Assembly (NCBI GenBank): GCA_030063045.1
Contig: JAQSEB010000104.1
Span: 744,001-808,000 of the forward strand
Source of the DNA: Pratylenchus scribneri
Taxonomy: Eukaryota > Nematoda > Chromadorea > Rhabditida > Pratylenchidae
Reading direction: 5' to 3'
Length of the DNA stretch: 64,000 nucleotides
Shown: positions 41,477-59,957 of the stretch, in pieces
Position numbering within the stretch: the first letter of the stretch is position 1
How the letters are laid out: every line of letters starts with the position of its first letter
Position numbers and translations under genes: made by a program
Notes under the pieces: model-generated
What the model was told of the DNA's origin: nothing
The model's input: only the letters and a program-made list of their open reading frames with translations
The model's database searches: none

Positions 41477-43482
41477 AATTGGAAGGTGGCCGATCGATTT
41501 CGCTGAAGGGCAAAAAATGGGCGGCTGAAGCCGGGAAAGAGCAAAAGTCGAAGGTGCAAAAATATCCTGGGAATAATGAAATGAAACTAAACTAAAATGA
41601 GGAAGGGGGATTGGCCACTGTAGCAGAAGAATATATTGGTGGAAATTGGATAAAGGGAAACGGGCATTTTAGGCAGGTGAATTTGAGGGGGTAAAACATA
41701 TTTAGCATTGAATATTCCAACAAAATGATGGCATCATTTGGCCATTGCCATTTTCTTAGCTTCTTCAAAATTCATAATTATTAAAACAATAACCATCAAT
41801 AATTTGTCAAAGCCACCATTCCCAAATTCAATTCCTAAAAAGCATTCACTCCCTCTCCCCATTTGTATGTAAAAAATGAGATATTTCCTCGCCCCTCCAT
41901 TTTTGTATTAAATTTTGACCAATTGGACCAAAGTATATAATCCTTTCTTTTATGAGGGAAGGTCGTTGCCGCCGGTTGGACAAGAGAAGGGAAGGCCACT
42001 TTCTATGTGATGGGGGATTGGCGCGGCCATTGGTCCGTCGCATTCGACGGGGATTTCCCCTCAAGGGCTCTCACCTTTCCATCCCTTGCAAAACTTCCTC
42101 TTCCCCTCTCCAGTTCCAACAAAATGCCCCGCCCATTTTTGTCCCTTTGCCGATTTGTCCAACATTCATCAGTAAAAATGAAATGCCCTGTGCCGATACT
42201 GAATATCCGATTTGCGATTCTGGACTGTCCGCTTAACATCTCTTCCACCTTTTCTTCTCTTCTTTTCCTTCTATTGCTGCCAGCCTCTCTCCCTCCATTT
42301 TATTGCCAGCCACCTTCCATTCATTCCCCTTGGTCCCGCCCTTTTTTCTCCTCCCTTTTTCATCGTTCCCCCATAATGTAACCCAAAACAATTCGCCCTT
42401 CGCCCCTTCGGGTGAATTGGTGAAAAAATGGTTGGAAAGGAGTGTTGGAGCCTGGGCTGACCTTCCTCTGCTTTTTTCCGACTTTAGGCTCTGTTCGGCT
42501 GGTTGCAAAATTGGAGGAGGAGGGCTGTTGCGCACCTCCTTCACAATTTTTCCCACTGCAACACATTTTTTCCGCATTCTCTGCGAAGAACAACCTGCAG
42601 GGGCCTTCCCTCCTTCACAGAGGGATCAAGGTGATTTAGGTGCTGTTTGGGTGGCCCAAAGGCGTGACGATCATTTTCACAATGCACACAAAAATTCATT
42701 CATTTTGACCAATTTTCTCCTTTCTCAATTATGCGATGCGCGACTTTTTTGCATCCGCAGCTTTTTTGGGATTATTTTTGGGAGGAAGGCGCAATTTTAA
42801 AGATGCTGCGCAGCAATTTTGGAAGAGGGACCAGGGGACCACCCTGAAATTTGCGCCCTCAAAGTTTTACGGGTCATCGACAATTTTGAAGGTGGCATCA
42901 ACAAAAAATAAAGAACGCAATTAGATGGCTTTTTTCCTGCCAGCCGGCCAACAATATTTTGGTAAAAAGTTATCAGCGCCTCCTTCTCCCTCTGTTGCCC
43001 AATCGACTTGGCCCGTGCCCGATTAGTACCCATTTCTTCCTTCCTTTTTTTGTCCCATTCCATCTTCCAATATTCGGCTGAACATTGTTGCTTCCAACCA
43101 TCCAATAATAAGTACCCCAAATTCAATTCACTTCCAAAAAGTCCATTTCTTTGGGCCATAATATTTTACTTGGGGTTTTGAGGGCATTTTTAATAGCAAA
43201 AAGAGAATAAAAAGGTCAAACAAAAAATTGAGATGATTTTGGCTTTTGAAACTTGCTGTCAATTTTTGCCAAAACCATCTTAATCTCATTATAAACTTAA
43301 ACTCAGAAACATTTGTTAATAAAAGAGGCGATAATAAATTCAAATCTAAAAACAAAACAATTTCAGCCGAATTTGCCTAAAGCAACCATCAAAATCATCG
43401 TCAAAATGTTGTTACCATCTTTTCCCACATTCAATTGGTTGGCATTGGCGGCATCGTCGATTGTGGCCAAAATGCAACCAAA

Positions 43483-49927
<6,445 letters not shown>

Positions 49928-50952
49928 ATTGCCAGTGACTAATTTAATTCAAAACTCCTCTCCATTCCCCGCTGGATCTCGCCATTCAAAAATGCCCGTA
50001 TTTCTCCGAATATTGATGGTTGCCAAACTTGCCTCTTCTGCCTTCTCTTCGAAAAGATCCCTCCAATTTATTTTCCTCAAAGCAAAGCCAGCCGCACACA
50101 GAATTACGTGTAGAATGCATCTGAATGCCGTTTGCCGTCATATTGGAGCCGTAGCCACGCCTTTTCGCTCCTTTTTTTGAGGGGTCCAACTGAACTCATC
50201 ACCAATTTTATTTGTTTCCCCCAAAAATCCTCTGCAAACAAAATATTTTCATTCAATGCCAAATTCCGGGTCCACCTCAAAAATTATTTAATAAACTTTA
50301 TTCCTTTTCCTGTCCTCAAAAAGTAAATTCCATACAAAATCCGTCCAAAAAATGAATGAAAATCCCTCCAAAAATAAATTAATTATTAAATATTTGTTCA
50401 AATTCCTTCGGGACAATCTTTTTCAAATAATTCACCAAAATATTAGTTGTTCTACCCTTGTTTTGCCCAATTTTCCGCCAAAATTTCATCCTATGCTGCT
50501 GTTCTCTAGAGCAATTCGATTAATCATTTAGCATTTTTTGGCAGTAAATTTTTAAAATGCACATTTTTAAATGGAGAAAAATGGCTGATGAGACAAAAAA
50601 TTAATAATCTTTAATATTATCATTAAATTTGCCAATCACTTTTGCCAAAAATGCTAAATGTAAATTTATTCACTGATCCTGCAAGGCCAATTATTCAATT
50701 AAATATTTGTTTTGTTGATACTTATTCTTATTCTTATTTAATTTCCAAACATTTTCGCCCCAATTATTATTAACTGCCCTAATTAATTAATCATGTTTGA
50801 ATAGTAAATTAAAACATTAAAAACTCCTCATTTTCCTTGAATATTGTTTAAAATTCGCAAAAATTCACCGCCCAAAGGAAATTTGTAGCCCAAAAACACA
50901 TTTTGTTGCGCACATTTTGACACAGAATAAAAAGGCATTTTTTATATATATT

Positions 50953-53889
50953 TTAATAAAATTGATGAAAATTAATGGGTAAATTTGAAATAGAATTGGA
51001 GATTGCAAATTGAAGGAGGGGAAAAAGAAGAAAAAGCCATGAAAATTTGGCCGAAAAGGCGGAGCTGGATTGACTGTTGCAACGATCGCCAAGGCAGCTG
51101 CAAACCTAAATTGAAAAGGAGGAAATTCATTTAATTTTGGATATTATATGAATTAAAATGTACTTTCAGTGTAAAAAGAATTTTGGACAGAGGATTATGC
51201 CAAAAATTGAATCTTGTTAGAAGGCAAAGTTTATGGCTCAAAATTCATTCTGAAAGAAACTTGCCAAAATTGTTTGCCCATCCATTGGTCCGGCACCCAC
51301 AGATTGGCCCATAAAACCCCCACTGCTGCTGCTTCCACCAAAATATTGTTGTTCGCCACTGCCTGCCGAATGATCGGCCAACCGGAACAATTCAGAAGCA
51401 TGTACCTCACGGCACAAATCAAATTCAGCGAAAAAGGAGATTGTCCGATTCTGATAGCCATGACGGGACAATCTTGAAAGGGACAAATATAAATTCAGAA
51501 GGAGTCCATTAGTCCCTTACGAATGAGCGCATCCCCTCATCCAAAGACGTTTGCCAGTCTTTCGTCCTGCAAATTATTTAGCGTAATTTAGGAGATCGCT
51601 TCTTATTGGAGAAATTTAAGTCCATTTTTTGGTAAATTAACAGTTGAAACAATGTTTCCCTCTTGATTCTCGGTCTCAATTGCCTATTCTTTCCCTTTTC
51701 AAAAAGGCAAAAATTTCGTCGCGATTTTCTTAGCCAAAACAGTCGAGAGTCGAGCGGCTGTCAGCATCCCATTCAATCCATCCCTTTGACCACCACAGCA
51801 GACTTTGACGTAGACAATTTAGCGAAAAAGTGGGCTGATGGAGATACAGAAAGTCGAGAAATAAAATGGGAATAAGAAAAATAGAAAATATTTAAGCAAA
51901 TTGGCTGTATAGATGGCGAGACAATGACTTGGCTGGCAGCAAGGCGGCTGGCTGGAAGGAAAGGAATGTTTCAAACTGAAACAGCGGGAAGAGTAAAAGA
52001 GACTAAAGGATGGACTTTTTGATATTCTTTCCTTCTATTTTCTCGAATGCTTTTTTGCTTTTGCGTTCGACTTCTCCATTTTCCGTCCAACCTTTCCCCA
52101 ACAATTCATCCTTTCCTTCCAGCCGACCTTTTTGCCAATTGTTGGTCGTCTGAATTCGCGGCTGCCTTCTCATCATTCAATCCAGCCCAGACCGATCGAT
52201 TGACCTTCGCAAAATGCTCAAGCCAACCTTCCATACCACTTTCCACACAAAGTGTCCGGCTTGAACTCTTCTCGTCCCCGGAGGGGGTACCTACACTTCC
52301 ATTTCCTCATTTTTTCCTTTCCATTCATTCCGGCGCCCCGGCTGACTGCAACTGATGGATTGAACCCTGTTCCCCTATTTCCTCCTTTTTCTCAACAAAA
52401 TCTCCCTTTTTCCTTTTAGCCATATCAAAGTTAATCAAATTTTTAATTTTTCCTCAATGGAAAGTTCATTTCCCTTAAAACAACTTTATCCCTTGAATCA
52501 ACTTTTTAATCATTCATTTCGATGAGCTAATTTTCATTCAATTTTTCCTCAAAATGGCCTTCTTTTTATTCGTATTTCAAGAATTTTTCCCTCTCCTAAA
52601 GATTAGAAGTATTTGCGCGAGAAATTCTTATAGATAGGAACATTTTCCATAGAAGAAAATGAGGGAAAATGATATGTAGAATGGTAAGGAAAATGCGACA
52701 AAAATCTGAGCTTCGAGAAAATGATTTTTTGGCATTTTTTGCATAAATTTCTAACTAATATAGATGCCTTCTAAACCCTTTATTATGGCTGAAGAAGAGA
52801 TTGGAAAAGTGAAAGGCAAGGTTTGGCAAAAATGTACAAAAGACCTTCCGATTCCGATATTGAATATGGCCTAATACATCGCGCAGAATAATCTGTGTTA
52901 TCCGTGTATTACAATTCTACTATCCACCCAACATTTGTAACACTCCTACTAACCCATTATGATGAATTGTTGGGCCAATGAAAGGCAAATTCCTCGGCAT
53001 GGGACCAATCCAATGCCTCGAGGGTCCAATGGCTCCTCACATTGGGACGTGAAATTCCGGGGTTCATAGAAGAAACTGAAAAATGAATTGTGGTGAAAAT
53101 GATTGGGGAAATCGAAGTAAAATCTCTATGGGTCAATTTATATGTACGTGAATCAAATTTAGAATTCATTTTAAAAAATTGAAATGAAATGCCCGATGGC
53201 ACATTCAAATTAAAATATATTCGAAAAAGGATTCAGAAACACACCAATTCCCCTTCCAAAATTTTCCATGCAATTTTCCGTACAATATCCCTTTCCCATT
53301 CCATTTTCAATCACATTACCTGCCCAAATCGCTCTCTTTGAACAGCTGTTCATAAAGAGGTGACATACACCTGAAAATGGTGAAAGATATTCATTAATTT
53401 GGCCAAAATATCCCGATCAAATTATTCTCATAATTTGATTTTTTGGCTTTCATTTGAATTAGTATAATATGGGATCAAAGCCATTCCTTACGAATAGCAT
53501 CGGTTCAGCCTTTGATGAGCGCCACCTCCGCTCAACATTATTCCCCCTTGATGAGGATGGCCACCGCCAGCCGCCGTCGATTCAATTCGATGGAAATGTG
53601 CTGATGAGCGCGAAAAATGTTCTGAATGAGAGGAAAATGGCAAAAGCGTTATATTTTAAAAACAAATAGATTTCAGGAGGGAATCAAAAAGAAATTAACT
53701 TATTAAGCTCTAATAATCTTTAAAATTGTCCCAAAAATTGACACCTGCTGATGAGATTGATTTGGCACCAGTGCCAGAGCCAATTGAGAACACAAAAAAG
53801 AGCAACAAAATTATGGCCTTAAAAATGAGTAAAACAACAAGGACAATGGAGCATTTGAATTTGGGAGCATCGGCAGAGGTTGAGGGCAT
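50953..53889 (-). CDS. ODR-2/HOT-family Ly-6 protein, GPI-anchored
   Basis: In C. elegans ODR-2 is a GPI-linked Ly-6 neuronal protein needed for AWC olfaction. Exons (minus): 53745-53889, 53492-53621, 53320-53370, 52954-53075, 51521-51566, 51301-51472, 50953-51105; 819 nt, 272 aa, all phases fit. ATG 53889 starts a short N-region, then a hydrophobic signal (SIVLVVLLIFKAIILLLFFV). The Ly-6 hallmark CYSC is built across an exon junction (CYS|CMSPLYEQLF). Then FFYEPRNFTSQCEEPLDP, VPCRGICLSL, WMRGCAHSLSRHGYQNRT, FDLCREVHASELF and the closing CSCLGDRCN. The C-terminus is hydrophobic (WLFLLFPLLQFAI), as for GPI attachment. A Gly/Ser/Gln insertion of about 25 residues precedes the final motif. The exact family member (ODR-2 or HOT-1 to -7) is not assigned. 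Confidence 0.83.
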
Positions 53890-56800
53890 CACATTCAGCA
53901 ATGAGGCTGATGTAGGGTAATGGACAATTTTAACAAATTAATGGAAGAATTTGTGGCCATCTTTTTGAGAAATTCCTGTTAAACTTTAATATAATTAGGA
54001 GAATGATAATACATAAAAATTGGCATTAAAATTGCGTTTAAAAAGCGAAGAAAACATTCACAGAATTGGTTGTAAAATAATTCTTCATTGTTCAAAAATT
54101 TTTAGAATTTTTTCTCCTCCAAATTCTAAAGGTTCTAAATAGTGTGAGGAAATGATATTTTACGTGCTTTCTCCATCCCCTTTATCAGAATTCCCCCATT
54201 TTGGCCATCCATCTCACTGTTGTGTAGGGCAATTTGACTCCTTTATCCCCGGCGACTGGCTATTTGTCATCCGGACCAGGCTAATGACAGCCAATGGGCG
54301 CAAAATGGATAGAATGGGCCCAACTAAAACCACCCCCATTCATTTTGACAACCAAAATGTACCGCCAAATACATTGGGAGAAATGCGGAGGAATTCGGCG
54401 GCACTAGAATTTGATGAATGCGCGTTTAATTGGTGGGGCCTTCTCTGCTTTTGGTCCAAACAAATTCATCAATTGAAGGGGAAATTAGGAAAGAGGAGTG
54501 GTTGGTAAAATACTAGGCCAATATTTAGTGCGCTAGGCCAATATTTAGTGCGCGCAAATGGGAGGGAATGTTATGAAAAAATACCTAGAGGGGAGATTGG
54601 AGGAAAGGTTGGCACAAAAAATGAGAAAATTTTAGTTTTGGCTAAAAGTATTTTTAATGGTAAATTGGATTTCTTCTAAAATTCTTGGCAATGAATTTAA
54701 TGTTGGGTGGAAGTAGCAACGTTCACAGAATTAACTTTGAGTTGTTGAGGCCATATACTAACAGAAACATCCTCCTTCATTGGGCCCTTTCTCCTTTTTT
54801 CAAAAGCACTTTTATCACTAGATTTCTTCAGCGTTAACAGCTTCAGCTTCAGTTCCCTTTGAATCCCCTAAAGGAAATTCAGCTTTCTTTCGTTTGGTTT
54901 CGAAAAGAGTAATGGTCGGAAGCGAAAATTTGTTGCTTAGAATTATAGGAGGACCTGTCCTTTTTTGTGTGTGGACACTTGAAAATGTTCCCAGGATCCC
55001 CTGAGGGGACAAATGATGGCCACCTTCCCATTGGCGAGCATGGAAGCTAACCACAAGGCAAAAGGAAGGTGGATATATGGACTCTTATTAGGTGGGGCCT
55101 GACTGAGGGGAAATATGAAGAAGGGGATATCGGATGACTTCAACGGGCGGTGGAAGGGTGACTTGAAATGAAAATGCCGGACAAGCGACAAATGACGATG
55201 GATTGGATTTTGTGGGTGGAAATGAATGGGTTAAGGAAGGCAAGACGAGGCCAAAACATATACAAAGCGATGACGCCGGGAGGGATTATCCCAGTCCCCT
55301 TTCTTCCTTTTGGACAAACGGCGCACCAAAAAAGGGGAAAGGCTTCCTTGGGATTGGGAATGAATTGTGGGTGGTAGGGCACATCTGCGGCTGGCAGCAC
55401 ACCAAGAGCCCTCACATCCCCCTTTCCTGTCCTTTATTTCGCTTCATATGCTTCCGTCTTTAATTCCATCTATAAGCGCCATAATTGGGATTGAATTGGC
55501 CCCTTAGTCCGTATATAGGAATGGCTCAGGTCGATATTGTTGGACTCGTTTAATTGCCCTTTGCTATGCCTATTTGTGTTGTCGGGATTTTTGAGGGAGG
55601 ACAAAAGTGGTTGGTTGAAATGTGGAAGAAGCTGGAGAGGATGGGATGATGAGAGCATTTGAATGGGATTTGTCCATTTCCACACCATTGGGTCCGCTCG
55701 GAAATTTGGAGGCCCATTGTCTTATGGCTTTGGCGCGTGGAATGCCCAAATTGTGAGCCGGCATTGCACTCTCGACCAATTTCCACCAAGTCGAGTGGAG
55801 TTGAAGGGGAAGAAGGCTGATTGGGCTTGAAAATGTTGGGTCGGCATCGACTCAAGAAAGACTCAGAAATGGGAAGAGAATTTGAGGTCCACCATTGCCA
55901 ATGCTCTTTGCCAACTAATTTTGGTTTCATTCCTGCGCGAATTGGCCAATTGGGAGTGGAAATTAGTTTTGCGCATTAATTTATGCAAAGTGAAAGTGCC
56001 CCCCCCCCCCCCCTCTCTGCCAAATGCCATAGCGCAATACATGGCAGACCAAGAAAATGTTGTGTGTCTTCAAGGGCCACAGCCATAGTTGTCCGCAGTT
56101 GTTTATGGCCAAGAGCGCAGAGCAGAAATGAAGGGAGAATTTTTATATGTATAACAAGCTCCTTTCTCTTAAATTATTCAAGCATTTTTTGATTGGCAAC
56201 GCCGTAGGGCTGGCAAAAATAGACGAGCGGAGAAGTGGGACCTTTTAAGAAGTTTGCGTGTTGTGTTTGATATTCTATCTTTTCGAATAAATTTTTTGTT
56301 CTTTTAGTGTCCAATTAAAACGTAAATGTAGATTTTAGGAGGTTTTATGATAACTTTTTGCCATTCAATCCCAAATTAACGAATAAAAATTCTTTTGAAA
56401 GTCATTATTAGCTTTGTGGATTCACTCTAAATTATTAATATTAGAATAATTCTCCAAAAATTCCAAATACAAACCAATTTTTCAATCAATTCTCCCTCCC
56501 TATCCAAGTCCTTAGCATACTGTAATTTAAAGGGATATTCAATTACATTTTAAATGGTGCAAATTTTTTGAAACGAAATTACAAAAAAAAATATTTTTTT
56601 ATTTTTCTCAATTCATCATCGCAATTGCATCGCTTGCTTCGTTTCGCTTTTCGGTTTTTCTTTTCGCCTCCACATTTTTTCTACGGATCAAGTCAAGTCA
56701 TCTCATCGTAAATGTCAAAAATTGAAACAAATTTCTCGATCGCAAAAAACCGTCCGAAAATGATAATCTACCGGACCAAATAGCGAAAAAACCTTACTTA

Positions 56801-57162
56801 TTCATAGTGCTTATGCTTCTCTATCACGTAATCGTCCAAATCCACTCCCATGTCCCATCCCATCCCACCCTCCCCTTTTTTCTTCTTTCTCTATTTTTTA
56901 ATATCTATGGAACACGTAGATATAGGGGCTATGCTGCTGTAGAACTAATCAATTTATTTCCGTTCTCTTTTCCATATTCCATTCCACCAATCGTACCATG
57001 GAAACTCCCCTTCCTTCTTCGACCATTAAATATTTTAATTAGATAAATTCTAATTATTTGTGGAAATAAGAAAGGCTTGTAATTTAAATAAACTTGATTT
57101 TTTAGTTCAACAGAACCTACCTTCTTTCTTTTATTCTACAAATTTTGTGACTATTTTGAAAA
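53890..57162. other. Region between the Ly-6 gene and the ADP/ATP carrier
   Basis: No convincing exon. It contains a 20-bp direct duplication (ctaggccaatatttagtgcg, about 54513-54553) and a C15 tract (55999-56013). The minus-strand frames around 55550-55860 are open but show no recognisable protein. They could hold alternative 5' exons of the Ly-6 gene, since C. elegans odr-2 uses distant alternative first exons. The last 600 bp should hold the carrier promoter; TTTTTTAG at about 57105 is a likely trans-splice site. Confidence 0.4.
55999..56013 (+). repeat. C15 homopolymer tract
   Basis: Fifteen consecutive C on the plus strand. Confidence 0.95.
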
Positions 57163-58374
57163 ATGGCCGAAAGTGGTGTAGACAAGAAAGTCAAAGATGC
57201 CGGCTTCAACGTCAAAAAATTCTTAACTGATCTCGCTTCGGGTGGAACAGCTGCAGCCGTCTCCAAAACTGCTGTCGCTCCAATTGAGCGTGTCAAATTG
57301 CTTCTTCAGGTTTTTTTAAATAAAATTTAAATAAATTTGATTATTATTTAAGGTTCAAGATGCATCCGCACACATCACTGCTGACAAACGTTACAAAGGA
57401 ATTATGGACGTTCTCATCCGTGTGCCAAAGGAGCAAGGCTTTGTGTCGCTGTGGCGTGGCAATTTGGCAAATGTGATTCGATATTTCCCGACTCAGGCAT
57501 TGAACTTTGCGTTCAAAGACACTTACAAAAGGATGTTCATGGAAGGGTATTTTTAAATAAATAAAAATAAAATCAATAATTTTACATATTTAAGTGTCGA
57601 TAAGAACAAACAATTTTTCAAGTTCTTCCTCATGAACTTGGCTTCCGGCGGTGCAGCTGGTGCCACTTCATTGACTGTTGTCTACCCGCTGGATTTTGCT
57701 CGTACCCGTCTGGCTGCTGATGTTGGAAAGTATTCACTTAATTTTATACTATTTTTAATTAAAAATGTTTTTCTCAAAGGGCTGGCGCTCGCGAATTCAA
57801 CGGCTTGCTTGATTGCCTCCTCAAAATCCTCAAATCCGATGGACCGCTTGGGCTCTACCGTGGATTCTTCGTCTCAGTTCAGGGCATCATCATCTACCGT
57901 GCCGCATATTTCGGAGGCTTTGACACCGTGAAATCAATGTTCACCAAGGAGGGCGAAAAGTTGAACTTCTTTGCTAACTGGGCCATTGCTCAAGTAAGCA
58001 CCAAAAAATAGAGGAAAATTCATTAAATTTTCATCCAAGATTGTGACCATCACTTCCGGAGTTCTCTCATATCCATGGGACACTGTTCGTCGACGCATGA
58101 TGATGCAGTCTGGACGCAAGGACATCCTTTACAAAAGTAATACAAATTCAATAATTCTAATCAAAAATAATGAATACTTTCAGACACACTTGACTGCGCC
58201 GTCAAGATCATCAAGAATGAAGGACTGATCAAGGGAATGTTCAAGGGAGCATTGTCCAATGTTTGTTTAAATTATTTCAACAAAAAGAGCTTTAATTTTT
58301 ATTTTAAGGTCTTCCGTGGAACCGGTGGCGCACTTGTGTTGGCATTCTACGACGAAATCCAGAAGTATCTTTGA
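57163..58374 (+). CDS. ant-1: Mitochondrial ADP/ATP carrier
   Basis: Exchanges matrix ATP for cytosolic ADP across the inner mitochondrial membrane. Exons 57163-57309, 57353-57546, 57595-57729, 57780-57993, 58040-58136, 58184-58260 and 58309-58374 give 309 aa. There are three mitochondrial-carrier repeats of about 100 residues with the PX(D/E)XX(K/R) signatures PIERVK, PLDFAR and PWDTVR, six membrane helices by family, and the RRRMMM string found in ADP/ATP carriers. The N-terminus [14 protein letters not shown] lacks a cleavable presequence, as normal. The ATG follows a likely trans-splice acceptor about 55 nt upstream. The third-repeat exon boundaries match short introns of 43-50 bp. Highly expressed in most animals, consistent with regular codon use here. 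Confidence 0.97.
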
Positions 58375-58664
58375 AGAAAGAAAGGAAGGAAAGAAGGAAG
58401 AATAAAGACAAATTGGAAATCCCCCAACCCCTCGGACAGGCGAAATTATGTTCCGTTCATCTATTTTTTCTATAATTTGTTGTGTGGACACTATTTTCTG
58501 TTAGCAACATTTTTTTGTAGACCTAAAGTTGCTGGATAAATTTAACTAGGAAAGTGTTAAATAAATTGTTAATTTCAATAATAAAGATGATTGCAATCTC
58601 ATCAAATATTATTATTTTTGTGATTTAAAAAGAATTTTGGACAAAATAATTTACTAAGTATATA

Positions 58665-59493
58665 ATGCAAAAAACCCAACAAGTGCCATTAAGTGTTTAT
58701 GGCGGTCATGGGAGGGAGAATGTGGCAAATTATCAAAGCACCGAATGCATCATTTATGGCAGTATTTTCAACAGTCAAAAAGCACAAATGATTGAACGAC
58801 TCAAAGGCCTTTGTGATCCAGGCGGTCCCATCTCCTTTTTTGAACACAACATGGTATTCAAATTGAGTAAGTAAAACACTAATTTAATTAATTTTGAATA
58901 TTTGGAATTAAGAAACTGGCACTGATTCGCCGGTCCAAGTTCAAATGAGACGGCGATTTAAGACCGACAACCTTCATTGGCATTGTCGCTATATATCCAC
59001 ACCGGAGACTGCAGTGCGAGATGTTATTGTGCGCAAAGTGATCGACTCTATGATTTATTCCACTGATATGATGGCATTTGTGAAGAGTTTGGGTTTAAGG
59101 TATTCAATTATTTCCAATAATTTATGAATTTAATTTTTAAGGATGGAATATGAATACATCGCAAATGGATTTGTTTTCACCAAGGGAGACATTCGGGTAA
59201 GCTTTTAGAATTAAAATACAAATTACAAAACCTTTCGTTTTTTCAGATACTTCTCTACCAAGTGATGTGCTCGGACACGATTGGCAATTACAATAAACTC
59301 AAACAATTTTGTGACTCATTCCTGGTCGAGGCTTCAATTCTCATTTCTGATGGTCAACCCTATGAAGGCGCCATCAAATCTTTGGTTAGTTTTTTCACCA
59401 ATTTTGCACAAAAATATTCGATTTTAGAAGGAATTCTCCGACCAATTGTTGCCAATTTGCAAACTTGATTATTTGGATTACATGAATGGATGA
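58665..59493 (+). CDS. mdt-18: Mediator subunit MED18
   Basis: Head-module subunit of the Mediator complex, which links activators to RNA polymerase II. Exons 58665-58866, 58913-59099, 59142-59196, 59247-59384 and 59428-59493 give 215 aa (human 208). Recognised by the QSTECIIYGSI.N opening, the CDPGGPISFFEHNMVFKL block, VQVQMRRRFK...WHCRYIS, the MEYEYIANGFVFTKGDIRI segment and the LLYQVM...VEASI..DGQ strand. The last intron (59385-59427) could be read through without a stop until 59468, but splicing it yields KEFSDQLLPICKLDYLD, which matches the family's C-terminal helix, so the spliced form is preferred. It is 290 bp downstream of the ADP/ATP carrier on the same strand. Confidence 0.9.
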
Positions 59494-59815
59494 GATATTG
59501 TGAACATTTTTGTTAATTTATTTGGTTTTTTGAATAAATTTTTTAATCTATTCATTTAATATCAAAATCGTTTAAAACCATGTTATCAACTATACTTATA
59601 CTTATAAAATCATTCATAAATTTCCATAAATTTGAATTGGATTTAATACTCCCCGTCAATTTTGTAAAAACGCATTTTATGTCATTGGCATTATAAATAA
59701 AAGGATCTCGAACATTCAAGAATGTTCAAAGAGAGAAATTAGCTCCCACGTGCTTAAAACCACAATATTTGCCTTTCTTTTTATTTAACCAACAAAAAAT
59801 AGATTCACCTACACC

Positions 59816-59870
59816 CAATTAATTATTAGATAAATAAACACCCAATTAATTATTAGATAAATAAAAACAA
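59816..59870 (+). repeat. 27-bp direct duplication
   Basis: Two adjacent copies of cacccaattaattattagat plus aaataaa, upstream of the DnaJ gene. Slippage-type repeat in AT-rich DNA. Confidence 0.9.
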
Positions 59871-59957
59871 TGAATATCAATAATATAAATCACTTAATTA
59901 AAATTAACATTTTAATTTTGCAGAAAAAAATAATTCGATCTCTGTGACTGAAAATCA

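Larger units (their letters stand above)
29311..43482. other. Gene-poor 14-kb region upstream of lin-29
   Basis: No convincing exon. The plus strand is mostly C/T-rich, so many frames are open but low-complexity (Phe, Pro, Ser). It contains a 25-bp satellite (30609-30978), a second 27-bp array (35363-36079), imperfect direct repeats near 34250-34460 (each with cagctgctttttt and cgtaaaaacgagct), a small MITE (38425-38594) and G/C tracts. An acceptor at 43365 (ATTTCAG) begins the first coding exon of lin-29, so upstream non-coding or isoform-specific exons may lie here. Confidence 0.45.

Noticed and set aside
53469..53669. 66-residue plus-strand frame
   Set aside because: It is the reverse strand of the second exon of the ODR-2-like gene.
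59385..59468. Read-through C-terminus for MED18
   Set aside because: Open frame through the last intron, but splicing gives a tail matching the family and uses good GT/AG sites.
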